Below are positions 9,059-18,698 of a stretch of 64,000 bases of DNA, piece by piece. Location: the NCBI GenBank assembly GCA_014378195.1, contig JACMOC010000071.1, forward strand, positions 1 to 64,000, written 5' to 3'. The number at the start of each line of letters is the position of its first letter. The stretch's first letter is position 1. The notes beneath the pieces are model-generated. The model ran no database searches, was not told the DNA's origin, and was given only the letters and a program-made list of their open reading frames with translations. Position numbers and translations under genes: made by a program. Source of the stretch: Oligoflexus sp. Its GTDB lineage: Bacteria > Bdellovibrionota_B > Oligoflexia > Oligoflexales > Oligoflexaceae.

Positions 9059-10348
9059 ATGACAAACAAAGACGCTTATCAAAACGCAGAAACTTTGGAC
9101 AAAGAATGGCGAACCAATCCGCGTTGGAAAGGTATCACACGTACCTATACGGCTGATGAAGTTCTCGCTTTGCGTCCAACTGTCAATCCCGAGCATACCT
9201 GGGCTCAACACGGTGCGACACGCTTTTGGAAAGACCTCCAATCAGAGTCTTATATCAACGCCCTCGGTGCGATCACAGGCGCTCAGGCTGTCCAGATGAT
9301 CCGCGCCGGTCTCAAATCAATTTACATGAGCGGATGGCAAGTTGCGGCTGACGGCAACCTATCTGGCCAGACTTATCCCGACCAAAGCCTTTATCCATCG
9401 AACTCTGTTCCTGCTATGGTGAAACGCGTAAACAACGCTTTGGCCCGGGCTGACCTTGTCGCCAAACAAGACGGCAAAAAAAATATCGACTGGTATGCGC
9501 CGATCGTTGCCGATGCTGAAGCCGGTTTTGGTGGTCCACTCCACGCCTTTGAATTGATGAAACAAATGATCGAAGCGGGCGCCTCGGGCGTGCATTTCGA
9601 AGATCAGTTGGCCTCAGAGAAAAAATGCGGTCACTTGGGCGGAAAAGTCCTCGTCCCAACTTCGCAGTTTATCAACACCCTGACTTCGGCTCGACTCGCT
9701 GCTGACGTGTGTGGTGTCGACACTGTTATCATCGCTCGTACCGACTCACTCGGCGCGACTTTGCTGACCTCCGACATCGACCCTGCCGACAATCCTTTCA
9801 TCACCGGCCAACGCACGACAGAAGGCTTTTTCCGCGTAAAACAAGGACTTGATGTAGCGATTGCCCGCAGTTTGGCTTATGCGCCTTACGCCGATCTACT
9901 CTGGTTCGAAACATCGACTCCAGACGTCGGTCAGGCCCGTGCTTTTGCACAGGCTATCAAAGAAAAATATCCAAACAAAATGCTCGCCTATAACTGTTCG
10001 CCTTCGTTCAACTGGGAATCCAAACTCAGCCCCGAGCAAATCGCGAAATTCCAGGTTGAGCTGGCTGAATTTGGTTACAAATATCAGTTCATCACTCTGG
10101 CTGGATGGCATTCGAACAACTACCACATCTTTGACCTCGCAAAAGGCTACAAAGAGCGCGGCATGAGTGCTTATGTCGATCTTCAACGCGCTGAGTTCGC
10201 TCGCGAAAAAGACGGTTACACAGCTGTGAAACACCAAAAAGAAGTCGGCACGGCTTACTTCGATAAAGTGCTTATGACGATCACAGGCGGCCAATCTTCG
10301 ACCGGCGCTATCAGTGGTTCCACAGAAGAAGATCAGTTCGAACACTGA
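9059..10348 (+). CDS. aceA: Isocitrate lyase
   Basis: Cleaves isocitrate to succinate and glyoxylate, bypassing the CO2-releasing steps of the TCA cycle. The 429-aa length is that of the bacterial short form. The catalytic loop [14 protein letters not shown] is present near residue 187, as are [10 protein letters not shown] for Mg binding and CSPSFNWE. A strong GGAGG ribosome binding site lies 8 nt before the ATG. It follows aceB in the same operon, and a clean hairpin terminator closes the unit. Confidence 0.97.
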   Translation: MTNKDAYQNAETLDKEWRTNPRWKGITRTYTADEVLALRPTVNPEHTWAQHGATRFWKDLQSESYINALGAITGAQAVQMIRAGLKSIYMSGWQVAADGNLSGQTYPDQSLYPSNSVPAMVKRVNNALARADLVAKQDGKKNIDWYAPIVADAEAGFGGPLHAFELMKQMIEAGASGVHFEDQLASEKKCGHLGGKVLVPTSQFINTLTSARLAADVCGVDTVIIARTDSLGATLLTSDIDPADNPFITGQRTTEGFFRVKQGLDVAIARSLAYAPYADLLWFETSTPDVGQARAFAQAIKEKYPNKMLAYNCSPSFNWESKLSPEQIAKFQVELAEFGYKYQFITLAGWHSNNYHIFDLAKGYKERGMSAYVDLQRAEFAREKDGYTAVKHQKEVGTAYFDKVLMTITGGQSSTGAISGSTEEDQFEH

Positions 10349-10374
10349 GATAGACCGTTTAAATCATTGAAATG

Positions 10375-10405
10375 AAAAAACCCCATCGTTCGCGATGGGG
10401 TTTTT
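10375..10405 (+). terminator. Rho-independent terminator of aceBA
   Basis: CCCCATCG pairs with CGATGGGG around a TTCG tetraloop, with A6 before and T5 after the stem. It should also serve the convergent minus-strand gene ending at 10446. Confidence 0.92.
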
Positions 10406-10445
10406 GTATTCTGATTTTTCAAAGTCATATCATGGTCTGTCTCAA

Positions 10446-11837
10446 TCAAGCCTTGATCGCTGCAATAGAACCTTTAAAATCGGCCGAGACACCACTATCG
10501 TTGACTGTGTTGCCATTCTTCAAAACATAATCTGATGTGTCACCAAAGTCGTCAAGGGGCGCGCCCGCTGCATTTTTTAGTCCCAGGGCAGCGCCAAGAG
10601 TATTCAGTAACTTTGTGTTACGGGTGTCTTCGAGTTTCACAAACTGTCCTTGCTTCAAAGCACCATTCGCACTTCCCGCAATCACTATCGGTATATCTTT
10701 AAAGCTATGCGCACGACCATCGCCGACTTCCGATCCCATCACAGCAAAACCATAATCCAACAGCGATTTCGAGCCTATTTTCACGGTATTCAGACTCTCC
10801 GCCAAATAACGGAAAAGATCGTAATGAAGAGCGTCATAGGAGGTCTGCGCTTTTATTGTGTCTGACGACTGGGGACCGTGGGTATTTTCATGTTGCGATG
10901 GTCGTCCATTGGAATACGTAATCTGATTGATGACATCACCGATCTGAAGACTCACCGCCTTACGGCCGGTTGCGACAGCTAAAACTGCAATATCCATATG
11001 CAATTTAACGATTGCCTGTATCGAGTCATTATTGTTCGACGCATTGTCCACGTCGCCCCTATCTTTGAGATTCTTAAGCTGATCATCGCTCAGTTTGGCA
11101 ATTTTAATTTCGGTTTCTCGCACAAGAGTCAAGTGAGCGTCTAAACGCGCTCTATCGGCTGCCGAAAGCATTTGACTGGCCTTCAGGTCTTTGAGCTCAC
11201 TTTGAACATAATCAATCGCGCTCGTCCGCAAAAGTTTGCGAGCATCGCTGACAGGCATCGCAGATGATGAAAACATGCTTTGATAGGCGGAATAGGGCCT
11301 TTTATAGGCGCCGCTTTGTAAGGCTCCGTTGGCTGCAAAACTGAGCATGGCGCGATTGTTGCCCGTCCCATGGGCCCAGAGTATGAGAGGTGGCTGATGA
11401 TCGATTTCGCGCGCGATACGATTGTCTAAAGACTCGCCAGTGGCGGTGATGTTGTCCTGGCCGTCCCCAGCTCTCCTGGCGCTTGTGCCCGTGAAAAGTT
11501 GAGCCATGCCCGAAGCATGATGGCAACCATTACTCTGAGTGTCGGCGAAACGATCGCGAAACGCGATGCCCCGGATCACCAAAATCTGGGATGCGACGGA
11601 TTGCAAAGGTGAGAGGCTGGTATTTTTGATCATATCGCTGGTAATAGCACCCGCTTCGGCAGGCCAGAAGTTCTCTGTGATGACGCCCGTCGGCTGACGA
11701 ATAAAAATACCGAATCTTTTATCAAGGGCATCTGCGTGAGCTTCGCTCGTAAAGAAACTCTCCATAAAAGGGAGAGCAACCGTCACACCAAACGTGCCTT
11801 TGAGGAAATTACGGCGTTTCATATTGCGAGGCACCAT
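10446..11837 (-). CDS. DUF1552 family protein, exported
   Basis: The protein starts with a twin-arginine-like leader (MKRRNFLKGTFGVTVALPFMES) and a cleavable end at SEAHA, so it is likely exported folded. Family-typical blocks follow: FGIFIRQPTGVITENFWP, a CHH-containing segment (NGCHHASGMAQLFTG) and a C-terminal SHSFKDIPIVIAGSANG. DUF1552 proteins resemble the sulfatase/DUF1501 fold but have no assigned activity that I know of. The start at 11837 is chosen for its AAGGGG ribosome binding site; an ATG at 11822 is the alternative. It lies 1 nt after the stop of the DUF1592-type gene. Such pairs recur in Planctomycetes, myxobacteria and relatives. Confidence 0.85.
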   Translation of the reverse strand: MVPRNMKRRNFLKGTFGVTVALPFMESFFTSEAHADALDKRFGIFIRQPTGVITENFWPAEAGAITSDMIKNTSLSPLQSVASQILVIRGIAFRDRFADTQSNGCHHASGMAQLFTGTSARRAGDGQDNITATGESLDNRIAREIDHQPPLILWAHGTGNNRAMLSFAANGALQSGAYKRPYSAYQSMFSSSAMPVSDARKLLRTSAIDYVQSELKDLKASQMLSAADRARLDAHLTLVRETEIKIAKLSDDQLKNLKDRGDVDNASNNNDSIQAIVKLHMDIAVLAVATGRKAVSLQIGDVINQITYSNGRPSQHENTHGPQSSDTIKAQTSYDALHYDLFRYLAESLNTVKIGSKSLLDYGFAVMGSEVGDGRAHSFKDIPIVIAGSANGALKQGQFVKLEDTRNTKLLNTLGAALGLKNAAGAPLDDFGDTSDYVLKNGNTVNDSGVSADFKGSIAAIKA

Positions 11838-11838
11838 C

Positions 11839-13593
11839 TTATTTCCCCTTATTTCCGCGTAGTTTAATTCTTGAATCCATCAAAATTGTCGCAAACATAT
11901 CACGGGTCGAAACATCAGCTGCAGACTGCTCAGCCAGATAGGCGATAAGAGTTTCGTCCTCAGTATCCACCAGACGCGCGTATAACAGGCCGACAGCCTT
12001 TTTCACTAGACAGGTATGCAGATCAGAACTGCTCTTAAGTTTCTCCACAAAATCGTGAGGCCCCTTGTAATCGACTGGCCCCGTTTTTAATGTCAGAGTA
12101 GCTGCTGCGTTTACGGGGTGGCCGTTGTCTGTGGTACGGAAGTTGCCCGCCGCATCAAAATTCTCAAAAGCATACCCTGAAGGATTAATATACTGCGCAT
12201 GGCAGCCTGCTCCGCAGGTTCCAGGTCCGGATATCTTGTTGATGACATCCCGTGAGGTCTGATTCGCACCAGGCGGGTCCACTTTGGGCGGCGTAGGAGC
12301 GTTTGTGGTGACATCGGCACACAGAAGTTTATCGGAGACCAAAACCCCGCGCCGGATAGCATTCGATTCTTTTTCCCCTGAGCGCCGTGCAAGAAAACCA
12401 ATCTGCGTGAGTATGCCTATCCGCTCGTTGGTATCAAGTGTCGTTTTAACGAAGCCACTGCCGGCGGGCGCAGGAACTTTGTAGAGGGGTGCTGTCTGGC
12501 TATTCACAAATGCGTAATCAGCCGTAAGAAGTTGATTGATGCCGCCTTTGTTTTTGACCACGACTTCGTTGATGAAAAGCTCAGATTCCTGAACCAGAGT
12601 TTTTCCCATATCGGCGGGCCAGGATTTGACGATTGAAGGATCTTTTTTTATGACGTCGGCATATGTGGATGTACCGAAGATCGTCGTATAAAACTGTAAC
12701 AGGACAGGATTCGCTTTCGGATCAGCCATCACGCGTTTGACTTGTTTGGCGAGAACTGCTTCGGTGAGAAGCTCTCCGCTGCGGGCGGATGCAATAAGTT
12801 CGGCATCGGGAATAGTGTTCCAAGCTGCGAAGGATATCCGGGACGCCACCTCCCAGGCATTCAGCGTTGTGAGCGCCGAGGCGCCCGTTCCCAGTTCGAC
12901 CCGATAGAGAAAATAGGGTGATTGTAAAAGCAAATAAACAACAGCCTGGATACCTGCATTCACAGCGTTGGTGTTTCCCGTTAAAGCTGTCCCCTTGTTG
13001 AACTGAACCAGAAGCCGACTCATCTGGGCATCCGTCGGCGGACGACGAAAAGCGCGCGTTGCTAAAGGCGTGATAATCGTTTTGGCTTTGGCATCGCCAG
13101 TTAAGTTGGCTGCTGAAGCCGGAATCAGTTTCGCCATCTGGGCGGCGTTGGCAGCCAGGGAATCAGAAATTTTTTCGGCGGCCTGAACATAACTTTGCCA
13201 GAGCGGGTCGGAAACTATTAATGAGTTGCCATCGTTGGCAAACAAGGTGTTCTGCGGGTCACCCGGAAACTGCGCCGACAGGTTAGGCGTTGTGTCGAGG
13301 AGGAGGATATCCCGAACGCTGTTCTCCCATTGAAGGGCTGTAATGCGTGGAAAGGCTGTGGTAAAAGTCAGGGCGGTCGGCGTGTTTACTTCGTTGGTTT
13401 GAGCTGAGCCATCGGGTGACGAAGGGTTATTGGTGTCATCAGAACCGACAGTGCTCCCCCCGAACGTGATCCGATCGGGCCCCCTCTTGCAGCCTTGGCT
13501 GCTGAGAGCAAAGATGACGATGGAGAGGGTTATGAGTTTGATAAGGCTGCCCTTTATGCGCGAGTCTAGAGTCCCAGTCAACCTGTTCGGCAT
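11839..13593 (-). CDS. DUF1592/DUF1588/DUF1585 domain lipoprotein
   Basis: This 584-aa protein has a hydrophobic leader ending in lipobox SSQGC, so it is probably a lipoprotein. Domains in order appear to be DUF1587 (ITALQWENSVRDILLLD), DUF1595 (RAFRRPPTDAQMSRLL), DUF1592 (AWEVASRISFAAWNTIPD), DUF1588 (ILTQIGFLARRSGEKESNAI then CGAGCHAQYINPSGYAFENFD) and DUF1585 (HTCLVKKAVGLLYARL). The CGAGCH motif matches CxxCH in form and could bind haem c. The family is often annotated as planctomycete-type cytochrome, with unknown reaction. It is cotranscribed with the DUF1552 gene 1 nt downstream, suggesting one extracytoplasmic redox or polymer-degrading unit. Confidence 0.85.
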   Translation of the reverse strand: MPNRLTGTLDSRIKGSLIKLITLSIVIFALSSQGCKRGPDRITFGGSTVGSDDTNNPSSPDGSAQTNEVNTPTALTFTTAFPRITALQWENSVRDILLLDTTPNLSAQFPGDPQNTLFANDGNSLIVSDPLWQSYVQAAEKISDSLAANAAQMAKLIPASAANLTGDAKAKTIITPLATRAFRRPPTDAQMSRLLVQFNKGTALTGNTNAVNAGIQAVVYLLLQSPYFLYRVELGTGASALTTLNAWEVASRISFAAWNTIPDAELIASARSGELLTEAVLAKQVKRVMADPKANPVLLQFYTTIFGTSTYADVIKKDPSIVKSWPADMGKTLVQESELFINEVVVKNKGGINQLLTADYAFVNSQTAPLYKVPAPAGSGFVKTTLDTNERIGILTQIGFLARRSGEKESNAIRRGVLVSDKLLCADVTTNAPTPPKVDPPGANQTSRDVINKISGPGTCGAGCHAQYINPSGYAFENFDAAGNFRTTDNGHPVNAAATLTLKTGPVDYKGPHDFVEKLKSSSDLHTCLVKKAVGLLYARLVDTEDETLIAYLAEQSAADVSTRDMFATILMDSRIKLRGNKGK

Positions 13594-13706
13594 TTAACCC
13601 GTAGTGCCTTAGTTATTTTTTTATAATAGGTATTAGGAAGCAAGAAAATGATCTTTTCTCGCAACTCATTGATACTTATGATTATTTTAAATACTATTTG
13701 GGCGCC

Positions 13707-14420
13707 TTACGGACGCTGAAGGCCCAGACTGGCAAAAAATTGCAGCATTTGAATCGTGAGGTTTTTCGCGTCCTCGACGTTTTGGAAGAGCATTTGGTTG
13801 AACTCGATCTCAAACCCCGCGTAGTTCTCGGGCAAAAATCTGTCTCTTAAAAACCGAGTAAATCCGTCCGATTTGCCGAGATAGGGATAGTTGCGACGAA
13901 CGCGCCAGGGAAATTCCTGAGCTCTCAGCGTGGCCATCATTCGGTCAGCCCATTCCAGTTCGCTGATCCTCGCCGGGTCGTAAAGCAAACCGAGCTCTGC
14001 CTTGCGGGTCTCACCATTGAGAACCGGCGTAAAGGAATGAAAGGCGCAATGCAGAACATTGACGCCCTTTTTGTGAAAGCGTTCGATCGCATCTACAACC
14101 GACTGTCGATAGGGATGATAATAATCGAAAGCAATCTGTTCCTTCATCTCCGGACTTTCATCCCGAAAAGCAGGGCCAAAGCAGTTTTTATGAGGAAGGG
14201 ACCGATTGCAGTCCACCAGGAGTCGACTAATCTCGGTGAAAAATAAGGGCGCATTTTCGGTTTTGCTCACGTCCTTGGCCAAAGCCAAAGCGCCCTTATC
14301 CCACCCTCGGTGGGTGGAAAGGAGCGTCTTTGTTTCTTCATCCAATTTGCTTGCGTATACTTTTGGAATCTTATAACCCGCATGTTCGCAGCTTAAAAGC
14401 AAAACCCAGGCTTTAGGCAT
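13707..14420 (-). CDS. N-formylglutamate amidohydrolase-like protein
   Basis: The family blocks are LLLSCEHAGYKIP at the N-terminus, HRGWDKGA near residue 38, and EISRLLVDCNRS near 65 with His/Glu metal ligands. A later HCAFHSFTP block supports a Zn-dependent amidohydrolase. The canonical family removes formyl from N-formylglutamate in histidine breakdown, but no hut gene is nearby. Instead the gene is the last of a four-gene operon with two amide-bond-forming enzymes and a peptidase, overlapping the ligase gene by 8 nt. A role in cleaving a glutamyl or related amide is more likely here. This role is inferred; the fold assignment is firmer. Confidence 0.82.
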   Translation of the reverse strand: MPKAWVLLLSCEHAGYKIPKVYASKLDEETKTLLSTHRGWDKGALALAKDVSKTENAPLFFTEISRLLVDCNRSLPHKNCFGPAFRDESPEMKEQIAFDYYHPYRQSVVDAIERFHKKGVNVLHCAFHSFTPVLNGETRKAELGLLYDPARISELEWADRMMATLRAQEFPWRVRRNYPYLGKSDGFTRFLRDRFLPENYAGFEIEFNQMLFQNVEDAKNLTIQMLQFFASLGLQRP

Positions 14421-15642
14421 AGAACTGACCAGCGGCCAGACTCTGCGCGAGTTTTTTATACTCAGCTTTGATCCTCTCGCGACTTGGATTTTCGCCGAGA
14501 TTCTTCAGGAGGCGGCTCGAGAGATTGCCTTCTTTCAAAAGACGCTCTGCAGGGGCAACGAAGTCTTTGACGACATAATCTTCCGTCGCTAAAGCCTGCA
14601 AAATTTTCGTCCAGAGCTGCCGCATTGAAAGAGGCGAACTTTCGCCAAAGACCTTCAGGAGGTAAGCATTGTGAATTTTAAAATCCAGGCCCTGCTCGGA
14701 GGCTTCTTTGAAAATGACACGGAGTTCGTTTTCATCGGCTTTTTTCTGCTCAGCGAACGAAGTCCATTTTTCACTCACAAGGCTTTTCACGAGCGACACC
14801 ACGAGAGCGATGATAGCAAAATCGACGACAGGCGCCTCCTGGATGTCGAGGACCCGGATTTCGATCGCCTGGCGTTCGAAGCGAGCAATCGCACCGCGCG
14901 AGTTCAACCATTCCTCCTGGAGAATTTCGTCGGGATCTGATGGCGCAATATCCTGATAAATCTTGTGTAGAATCTCTTTGTTGTAATCTGCCTCGGTGAA
15001 CACTCTCTCGGGAATGACGGTTCCTATGATCGAAGGAATTCGCCTCTGGTTGGCCATGTAGAATCCCAGGCGACTATCCTGAGATCCCGTAATTTTCCCT
15101 TCAACGAGCGGCGAACTTGCGGCAAGGGCCGGGAGGAGCGGAAGAACGATGCGGATGGCGGCATGGAGACGACCGAATTCTTCGTCATTTGCGAAAGGCA
15201 GATTGATATGCACGCTCTGCAGATTCGACCAGCCATGCCCGCGACAGTTAAAGATGCGGTTATAGCTTGCGTAGATTTCGTTAAGGCCATGAGGCCAGAG
15301 CTTGGTCTCACGATCCGGATTCATCCAAGGGTGCATCGAGGTCGGGAGCAGGCAAGCATTCCATTTTTTCAGAAAATCATTCATGGCAACGATTTGCTCT
15401 TGAAAATCCATTTGCATACGGACCAGGTCTTTTTGCGGGCCGTTGCATTTGAATTCGATGACATGCAAAACAAGTTCATTCGAAACATCGATCCGCCCGA
15501 AGGAAAAATCGTTTTGAACAGCGCCGCTCAAGGTCTCAATAACCTTGTCGGTAATCGGCATGACATCAAGGGTTTCGCGGTCCACTATCATGTATTCCAT
15601 CTCGATGCCGTAGGCCTCGAAAAGATGAAGAACTTTACTCAT
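14413..15642 (-). CDS. GCS2-type glutamate-cysteine ligase family amidoligase
   Basis: A 409-aa carboxylate-amine ligase of the glutamine-synthetase-like GCS2 superfamily (COG2170-like). The N-terminus GIEMEYMIVD carries the Glu residues of the Mg-ATP site, and HVIEFKCNGPQKDL, SVHINLPF and AIEIRVLDIQEAP match metal- and substrate-binding strands. Whether the substrates are glutamate and cysteine is not shown. No gshB-type gene is adjacent; instead a RimK-like ligase precedes it (ATGA overlap, 4 nt) and an FGase-like enzyme follows (8-nt overlap). It probably adds an amino acid to a small molecule or peptide made by this operon. Confidence 0.85.
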   Translation of the reverse strand: MSKVLHLFEAYGIEMEYMIVDRETLDVMPITDKVIETLSGAVQNDFSFGRIDVSNELVLHVIEFKCNGPQKDLVRMQMDFQEQIVAMNDFLKKWNACLLPTSMHPWMNPDRETKLWPHGLNEIYASYNRIFNCRGHGWSNLQSVHINLPFANDEEFGRLHAAIRIVLPLLPALAASSPLVEGKITGSQDSRLGFYMANQRRIPSIIGTVIPERVFTEADYNKEILHKIYQDIAPSDPDEILQEEWLNSRGAIARFERQAIEIRVLDIQEAPVVDFAIIALVVSLVKSLVSEKWTSFAEQKKADENELRVIFKEASEQGLDFKIHNAYLLKVFGESSPLSMRQLWTKILQALATEDYVVKDFVAPAERLLKEGNLSSRLLKNLGENPSRERIKAEYKKLAQSLAAGQFYA

Positions 15643-17099
15643 TCTGAGTATCCTTTTGTTTTTCGCTCCAGTCGTTTTACAAACACATTGATGATCTCAT
15701 CGTAGAGATGATGTTTGATCACTCGGTCCTCAACGCCGGCATCGATGCTCGGATTATCGTTCACTTCGATGATGTAGTACTTGCCGTCTTTTTCTTTGAT
15801 ATCCAGACCGTAAAGCCCGTCACCGACAGCCGCTGCCGTGCGGAGCGCAAGAGTGATGAGTTTGGGATTCATCTCCTCAAGAGGAAATGTTTCGGCGTGA
15901 CCATAATCAAGTTCGTTTTCTTTTTTGTTGTAAATCTGCCAGTGACCGCGTGCCATGAAATATTTGCAGGCATAGAGCGGTTTATTATCAATGATCCCGA
16001 TGCGCCAGTCGAAAGGCGTCGGCATGAATTCCTGCGCGATCACCAGATCGGATTCCTTGAGCATCACCTCAACCTTTTCAATGATCTCTTCGCGCGTGGT
16101 GGCCTTCATAACGCCTTGCGAGAACGCACTGTCAGGTTGTTTCAAAACGCAGGGGACAGGAAGTTTTTCGAGCATTTGCTCAAGGTTCTTCCGGTGAATG
16201 ATGAAGGACTTCGGTGTCGGAATATGATGCCGCTTGAGCAGTTCTGCTAAAAATACTTTGTTTGTACAACGCAGAATCGATTCGGGATCGTCGATGACGA
16301 CCAATCCCAAGGCCTTGGCTTTCTGGGCGAAACGAAACGTGTGATGGTTGACGTTGGTCGTTTCGCGAATAAACAGCGCATCGTATTCGGCTAAACGCCG
16401 CAAATCATCCGGGCCAATGATATCGACTTCGATCTGCTGATTCTGGGCCGCCTTGATAAACCGCTGTATCGCTTTGTCGTCGGACGGCGGGAGTTCTTCT
16501 GCTGCATTCCGGAGGATAGCCAGGCTATAACGCGCAGATTTCACAGGTTTGCGGACGGTCGCATTTTTGAAATAACTTTCCGCAAAGTAAATCAAATCCA
16601 CTTTATGCGAACGCGGCACATCCTTGAGGCTGATCGGGCCGATCGAGCTCAGCAACCACTTATTCTTTTTCGAAAATTTCGCCCGAATCAGCGGAGAGGC
16701 AAAATATTTGTAAAGCTCGGCCGCGAGCTTGTCATATTTTCGCGCGATATTTTTGCCAAAGTAGATAGACAGCTCAAAGGTATCCGATTTGATATCAGCG
16801 AGCGACTTTTGGACCAGAGCATCCAGATTGTCTGAAGTGATTTTGACGAAGGCTTTGGTTTTCATCTCTTGAATGGTGCTGAGCGAAGGGATGGGTTTTT
16901 GCCCGCGCGCAGCGGCCAGAAGCGAAACATAATAACCTGAGGTCTGATAACGATAGGATCGGCACAGGTTAAAAACCCGGTAATTTTTCGATTCTTGAAA
17001 ATGTTCTTCTATAAAATAATCAATGTCGCTTACCACCTCGAAGTCACCAAGTTGTCTGGGCCACTCGTCGACTGACTCAACGACGATGAGATTCTTCAT
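15639..17099 (-). CDS. RimK-like ATP-grasp ligase with extra N-terminal domain
   Basis: A 486-aa protein. Residues 1 to about 190 form a RimK-associated N-terminal domain (FNLCRSYRYQTSGYYVSLLAAARG is typical). The C-terminal ATP-grasp domain shows PTPKSFIIH, PCVLKQPDSAFSQGV, VIAQEFMP, DWRIGIIDNKPLYACKY and the metal-binding YGLDIKEKDGKYYIIEVNDNP, so the ligase site looks intact. RimK proteins join glutamate or other amino acids to a carboxyl end. The gene overlaps the upstream C39-like peptidase gene by 23 nt and the downstream ligase by 4 nt. The acceptor is unknown and may be a peptide or protein. Confidence 0.85.
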   Translation of the reverse strand: MKNLIVVESVDEWPRQLGDFEVVSDIDYFIEEHFQESKNYRVFNLCRSYRYQTSGYYVSLLAAARGQKPIPSLSTIQEMKTKAFVKITSDNLDALVQKSLADIKSDTFELSIYFGKNIARKYDKLAAELYKYFASPLIRAKFSKKNKWLLSSIGPISLKDVPRSHKVDLIYFAESYFKNATVRKPVKSARYSLAILRNAAEELPPSDDKAIQRFIKAAQNQQIEVDIIGPDDLRRLAEYDALFIRETTNVNHHTFRFAQKAKALGLVVIDDPESILRCTNKVFLAELLKRHHIPTPKSFIIHRKNLEQMLEKLPVPCVLKQPDSAFSQGVMKATTREEIIEKVEVMLKESDLVIAQEFMPTPFDWRIGIIDNKPLYACKYFMARGHWQIYNKKENELDYGHAETFPLEEMNPKLITLALRTAAAVGDGLYGLDIKEKDGKYYIIEVNDNPSIDAGVEDRVIKHHLYDEIINVFVKRLERKTKGYSE

Positions 17100-17826
17100 T
17101 CAGCAGGCTCTCTTTCTGTTTAATGACGAGTAGGTTCGCGTCGTAGGTCATCACTCCCAAGAGGATCGAGCAGATCAACCGGGGAATGGAAACGGTGTAA
17201 GTCTGGATCTCAGAAATCTTATTGGGAAAATAAGGATCGGTAATCTGCGCCGTTCGGGCTTCCATGTCGATGCCTGTAATCAGCACGAAATGACCCGCAG
17301 GCCGTCCTTTGATATCATTGTCCTGAGACGTCAACGGATCCTCGCGGATCGACTTATAAAGATACGTAGAACTCAATCCGGCAATCAGGGGCCGACCATC
17401 CTGCAGCAGCGAAACCAGCAGATTCTCGGTCAAGTCTTCGAAGTGGAGGACTCCGCCATGCTCGAGGAAATCAAGGTAACCATCACTGGCGTTACGCAGT
17501 TTGCGGTTTTTCTTCGCGTGTTTCTGCTGGCGCAACTTGACCTTCAATTCGTTTGAATTCAACCCAAACCATGTTGGATCAAAAATCTGCACATTGAAGG
17601 TCCAGATGTCGGCCGCATAACCACGTTTAAGGGCATGATAGCCGAGTTTTGACGCGTAAGTCCCACCTTCTTCCAGCATGGCGACTTCGCTGATCACGCT
17701 CTCGAGCGAAATGCCATCGGCGTAGAACCCATAAATGGATTCAAGGCACGTCGGGCCGCAAGTGACATCATCCGGCTGCCTTTTCAGTGGAATTTTGAGT
17801 TTGATCGAACGTTTCTCAGTTCCCAT
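17077..17826 (-). CDS. Peptidase C39-like cysteine protease
   Basis: A 249-aa cysteine peptidase domain. The oxyanion Gln and nucleophile Cys are spaced as in the family (Q, five residues, then C in RQPDDVTCGPTCL). The His is in GHFVLITG and the Asp in ITDPYF. No transporter domain or signal peptide is fused, unlike bacteriocin exporters, so it probably acts in the cytoplasm. It is the first gene of the four-gene operon, with a GGAAAG ribosome binding site before the ATG. Related C39-like proteins sit beside RimK-like genes in other proteobacteria, sometimes fused to an acetyltransferase. Its substrate may be a peptide precursor or the product of the ligases. Confidence 0.83.
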   Translation of the reverse strand: MGTEKRSIKLKIPLKRQPDDVTCGPTCLESIYGFYADGISLESVISEVAMLEEGGTYASKLGYHALKRGYAADIWTFNVQIFDPTWFGLNSNELKVKLRQQKHAKKNRKLRNASDGYLDFLEHGGVLHFEDLTENLLVSLLQDGRPLIAGLSSTYLYKSIREDPLTSQDNDIKGRPAGHFVLITGIDMEARTAQITDPYFPNKISEIQTYTVSIPRLICSILLGVMTYDANLLVIKQKESLLNEESHRR

Positions 17827-18254
17827 ATTGCTTTCCTACAAAAGGTGAACCGTCCACCTGGCTCCGTCGTCTGGAACTCCTGCACACACCACTATAAAAA
17901 AAGGGGACCTATTCTGGAAATAAACTTCTTACGCTCTCAGGTCAACCTGTCAGTGGGATCTTACCATTTGGTGATTTTAACAAAAATAGCTTTTTTATCA
18001 GTCTCAGGAATGCAGTAAGGATTGGAATAAATAAAAGCACGCGCTCAAATAAGATGAAAAAAACTGGGCGGCTTGATTTCCCTGCCTCTCAGCGCGATTT
18101 AGAAGTTTTTAACGTTGCGTTTTGAACGTGAAGATGAAGCGACGAAAGAAGTGATACGTTTTCCTGAGACCTGATAAGCTTAACGAGTGAGTTCAGCTTT
18201 AGTTGAATGTCGAGTCCTGTCGACCCATAAAGACTTTGAAAGAGACCTGAGGGC
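17827..18254. other. Divergent intergenic region
   Basis: A/T-rich spacer separating the peptidase-ligase operon (minus) from a small membrane protein gene (plus). Promoters for both must lie here, but I see no box pair I would defend. A short palindrome (GTCGA/TCGAC) lies near 18210. Confidence 0.4.
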
Positions 18255-18557
18255 ATGAAAACTCCGGATGGTAAGCGCAGTCTGAAATTAACGATATTCC
18301 TTACTCTGACGCTCCTTGTGCTCATCGCCGGTCACTTCGGTCGAATTTGGCAAATGCACGCTGAGGACGCTCGAAACGATGCGCAGAGGCGAGACCTCAA
18401 AGCCCGGGTCTATAAACGCGTCCTTATTATCAAAGAGATCGCCCGCTATAAAGAATGTGCTGGCAACCTCTCATGTCAAAACCAATATCCTAACGCGCTA
18501 AAAGCAATGAAAGAAGAAGAGCGCGCGGCTGCCCAGCCCAAACACGACGCACCCTGA
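18255..18557 (+). CDS. Small single-pass membrane protein
   Basis: A 100-aa protein with a basic start (MKTPDGKRSLK), one hydrophobic segment (LTIFLTLTLLVLIAGHF) at about residues 12-28, then a charged helical tail containing two Cys (KECAGNLSCQ). A GAGG ribosome binding site precedes the ATG. The topology is likely N-in with a periplasmic tail. I do not recognise a family, and neighbours give no clue to function. Confidence 0.55.
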   Translation: MKTPDGKRSLKLTIFLTLTLLVLIAGHFGRIWQMHAEDARNDAQRRDLKARVYKRVLIIKEIARYKECAGNLSCQNQYPNALKAMKEEERAAAQPKHDAP

Positions 18558-18637
18558 CGCACTTAAGAATCAAAGCGTGCCTATTTCCAGGTCTTCAGCG
18601 CTCTTCTTTCCCCGAAATTTGCCCACTTAGACCAGCA

Positions 18638-18666
18638 TTGCAACTCCAGACACTGCCCTGTATAAA
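18638..18666 (+). promoter_or_regulatory. Sigma-70-like promoter of the aminophenol-type operon
   Basis: TTGCAA (18638-18643) and TATAAA (18661-18666) are separated by exactly 17 nt. Transcription would start near 18673, about 26 nt before the SDR start codon, which has its own AGGGG ribosome binding site. Confidence 0.6.
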
Positions 18667-18698
18667 GGAGGCAAATTTACTGGTTATAGGGGCAAACC

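Noticed and set aside
18255..18325. Possible overlapping minus-strand gene (18089-18325)
   Set aside because: Overlaps the start of the small membrane protein and has no start signal or coherent composition.
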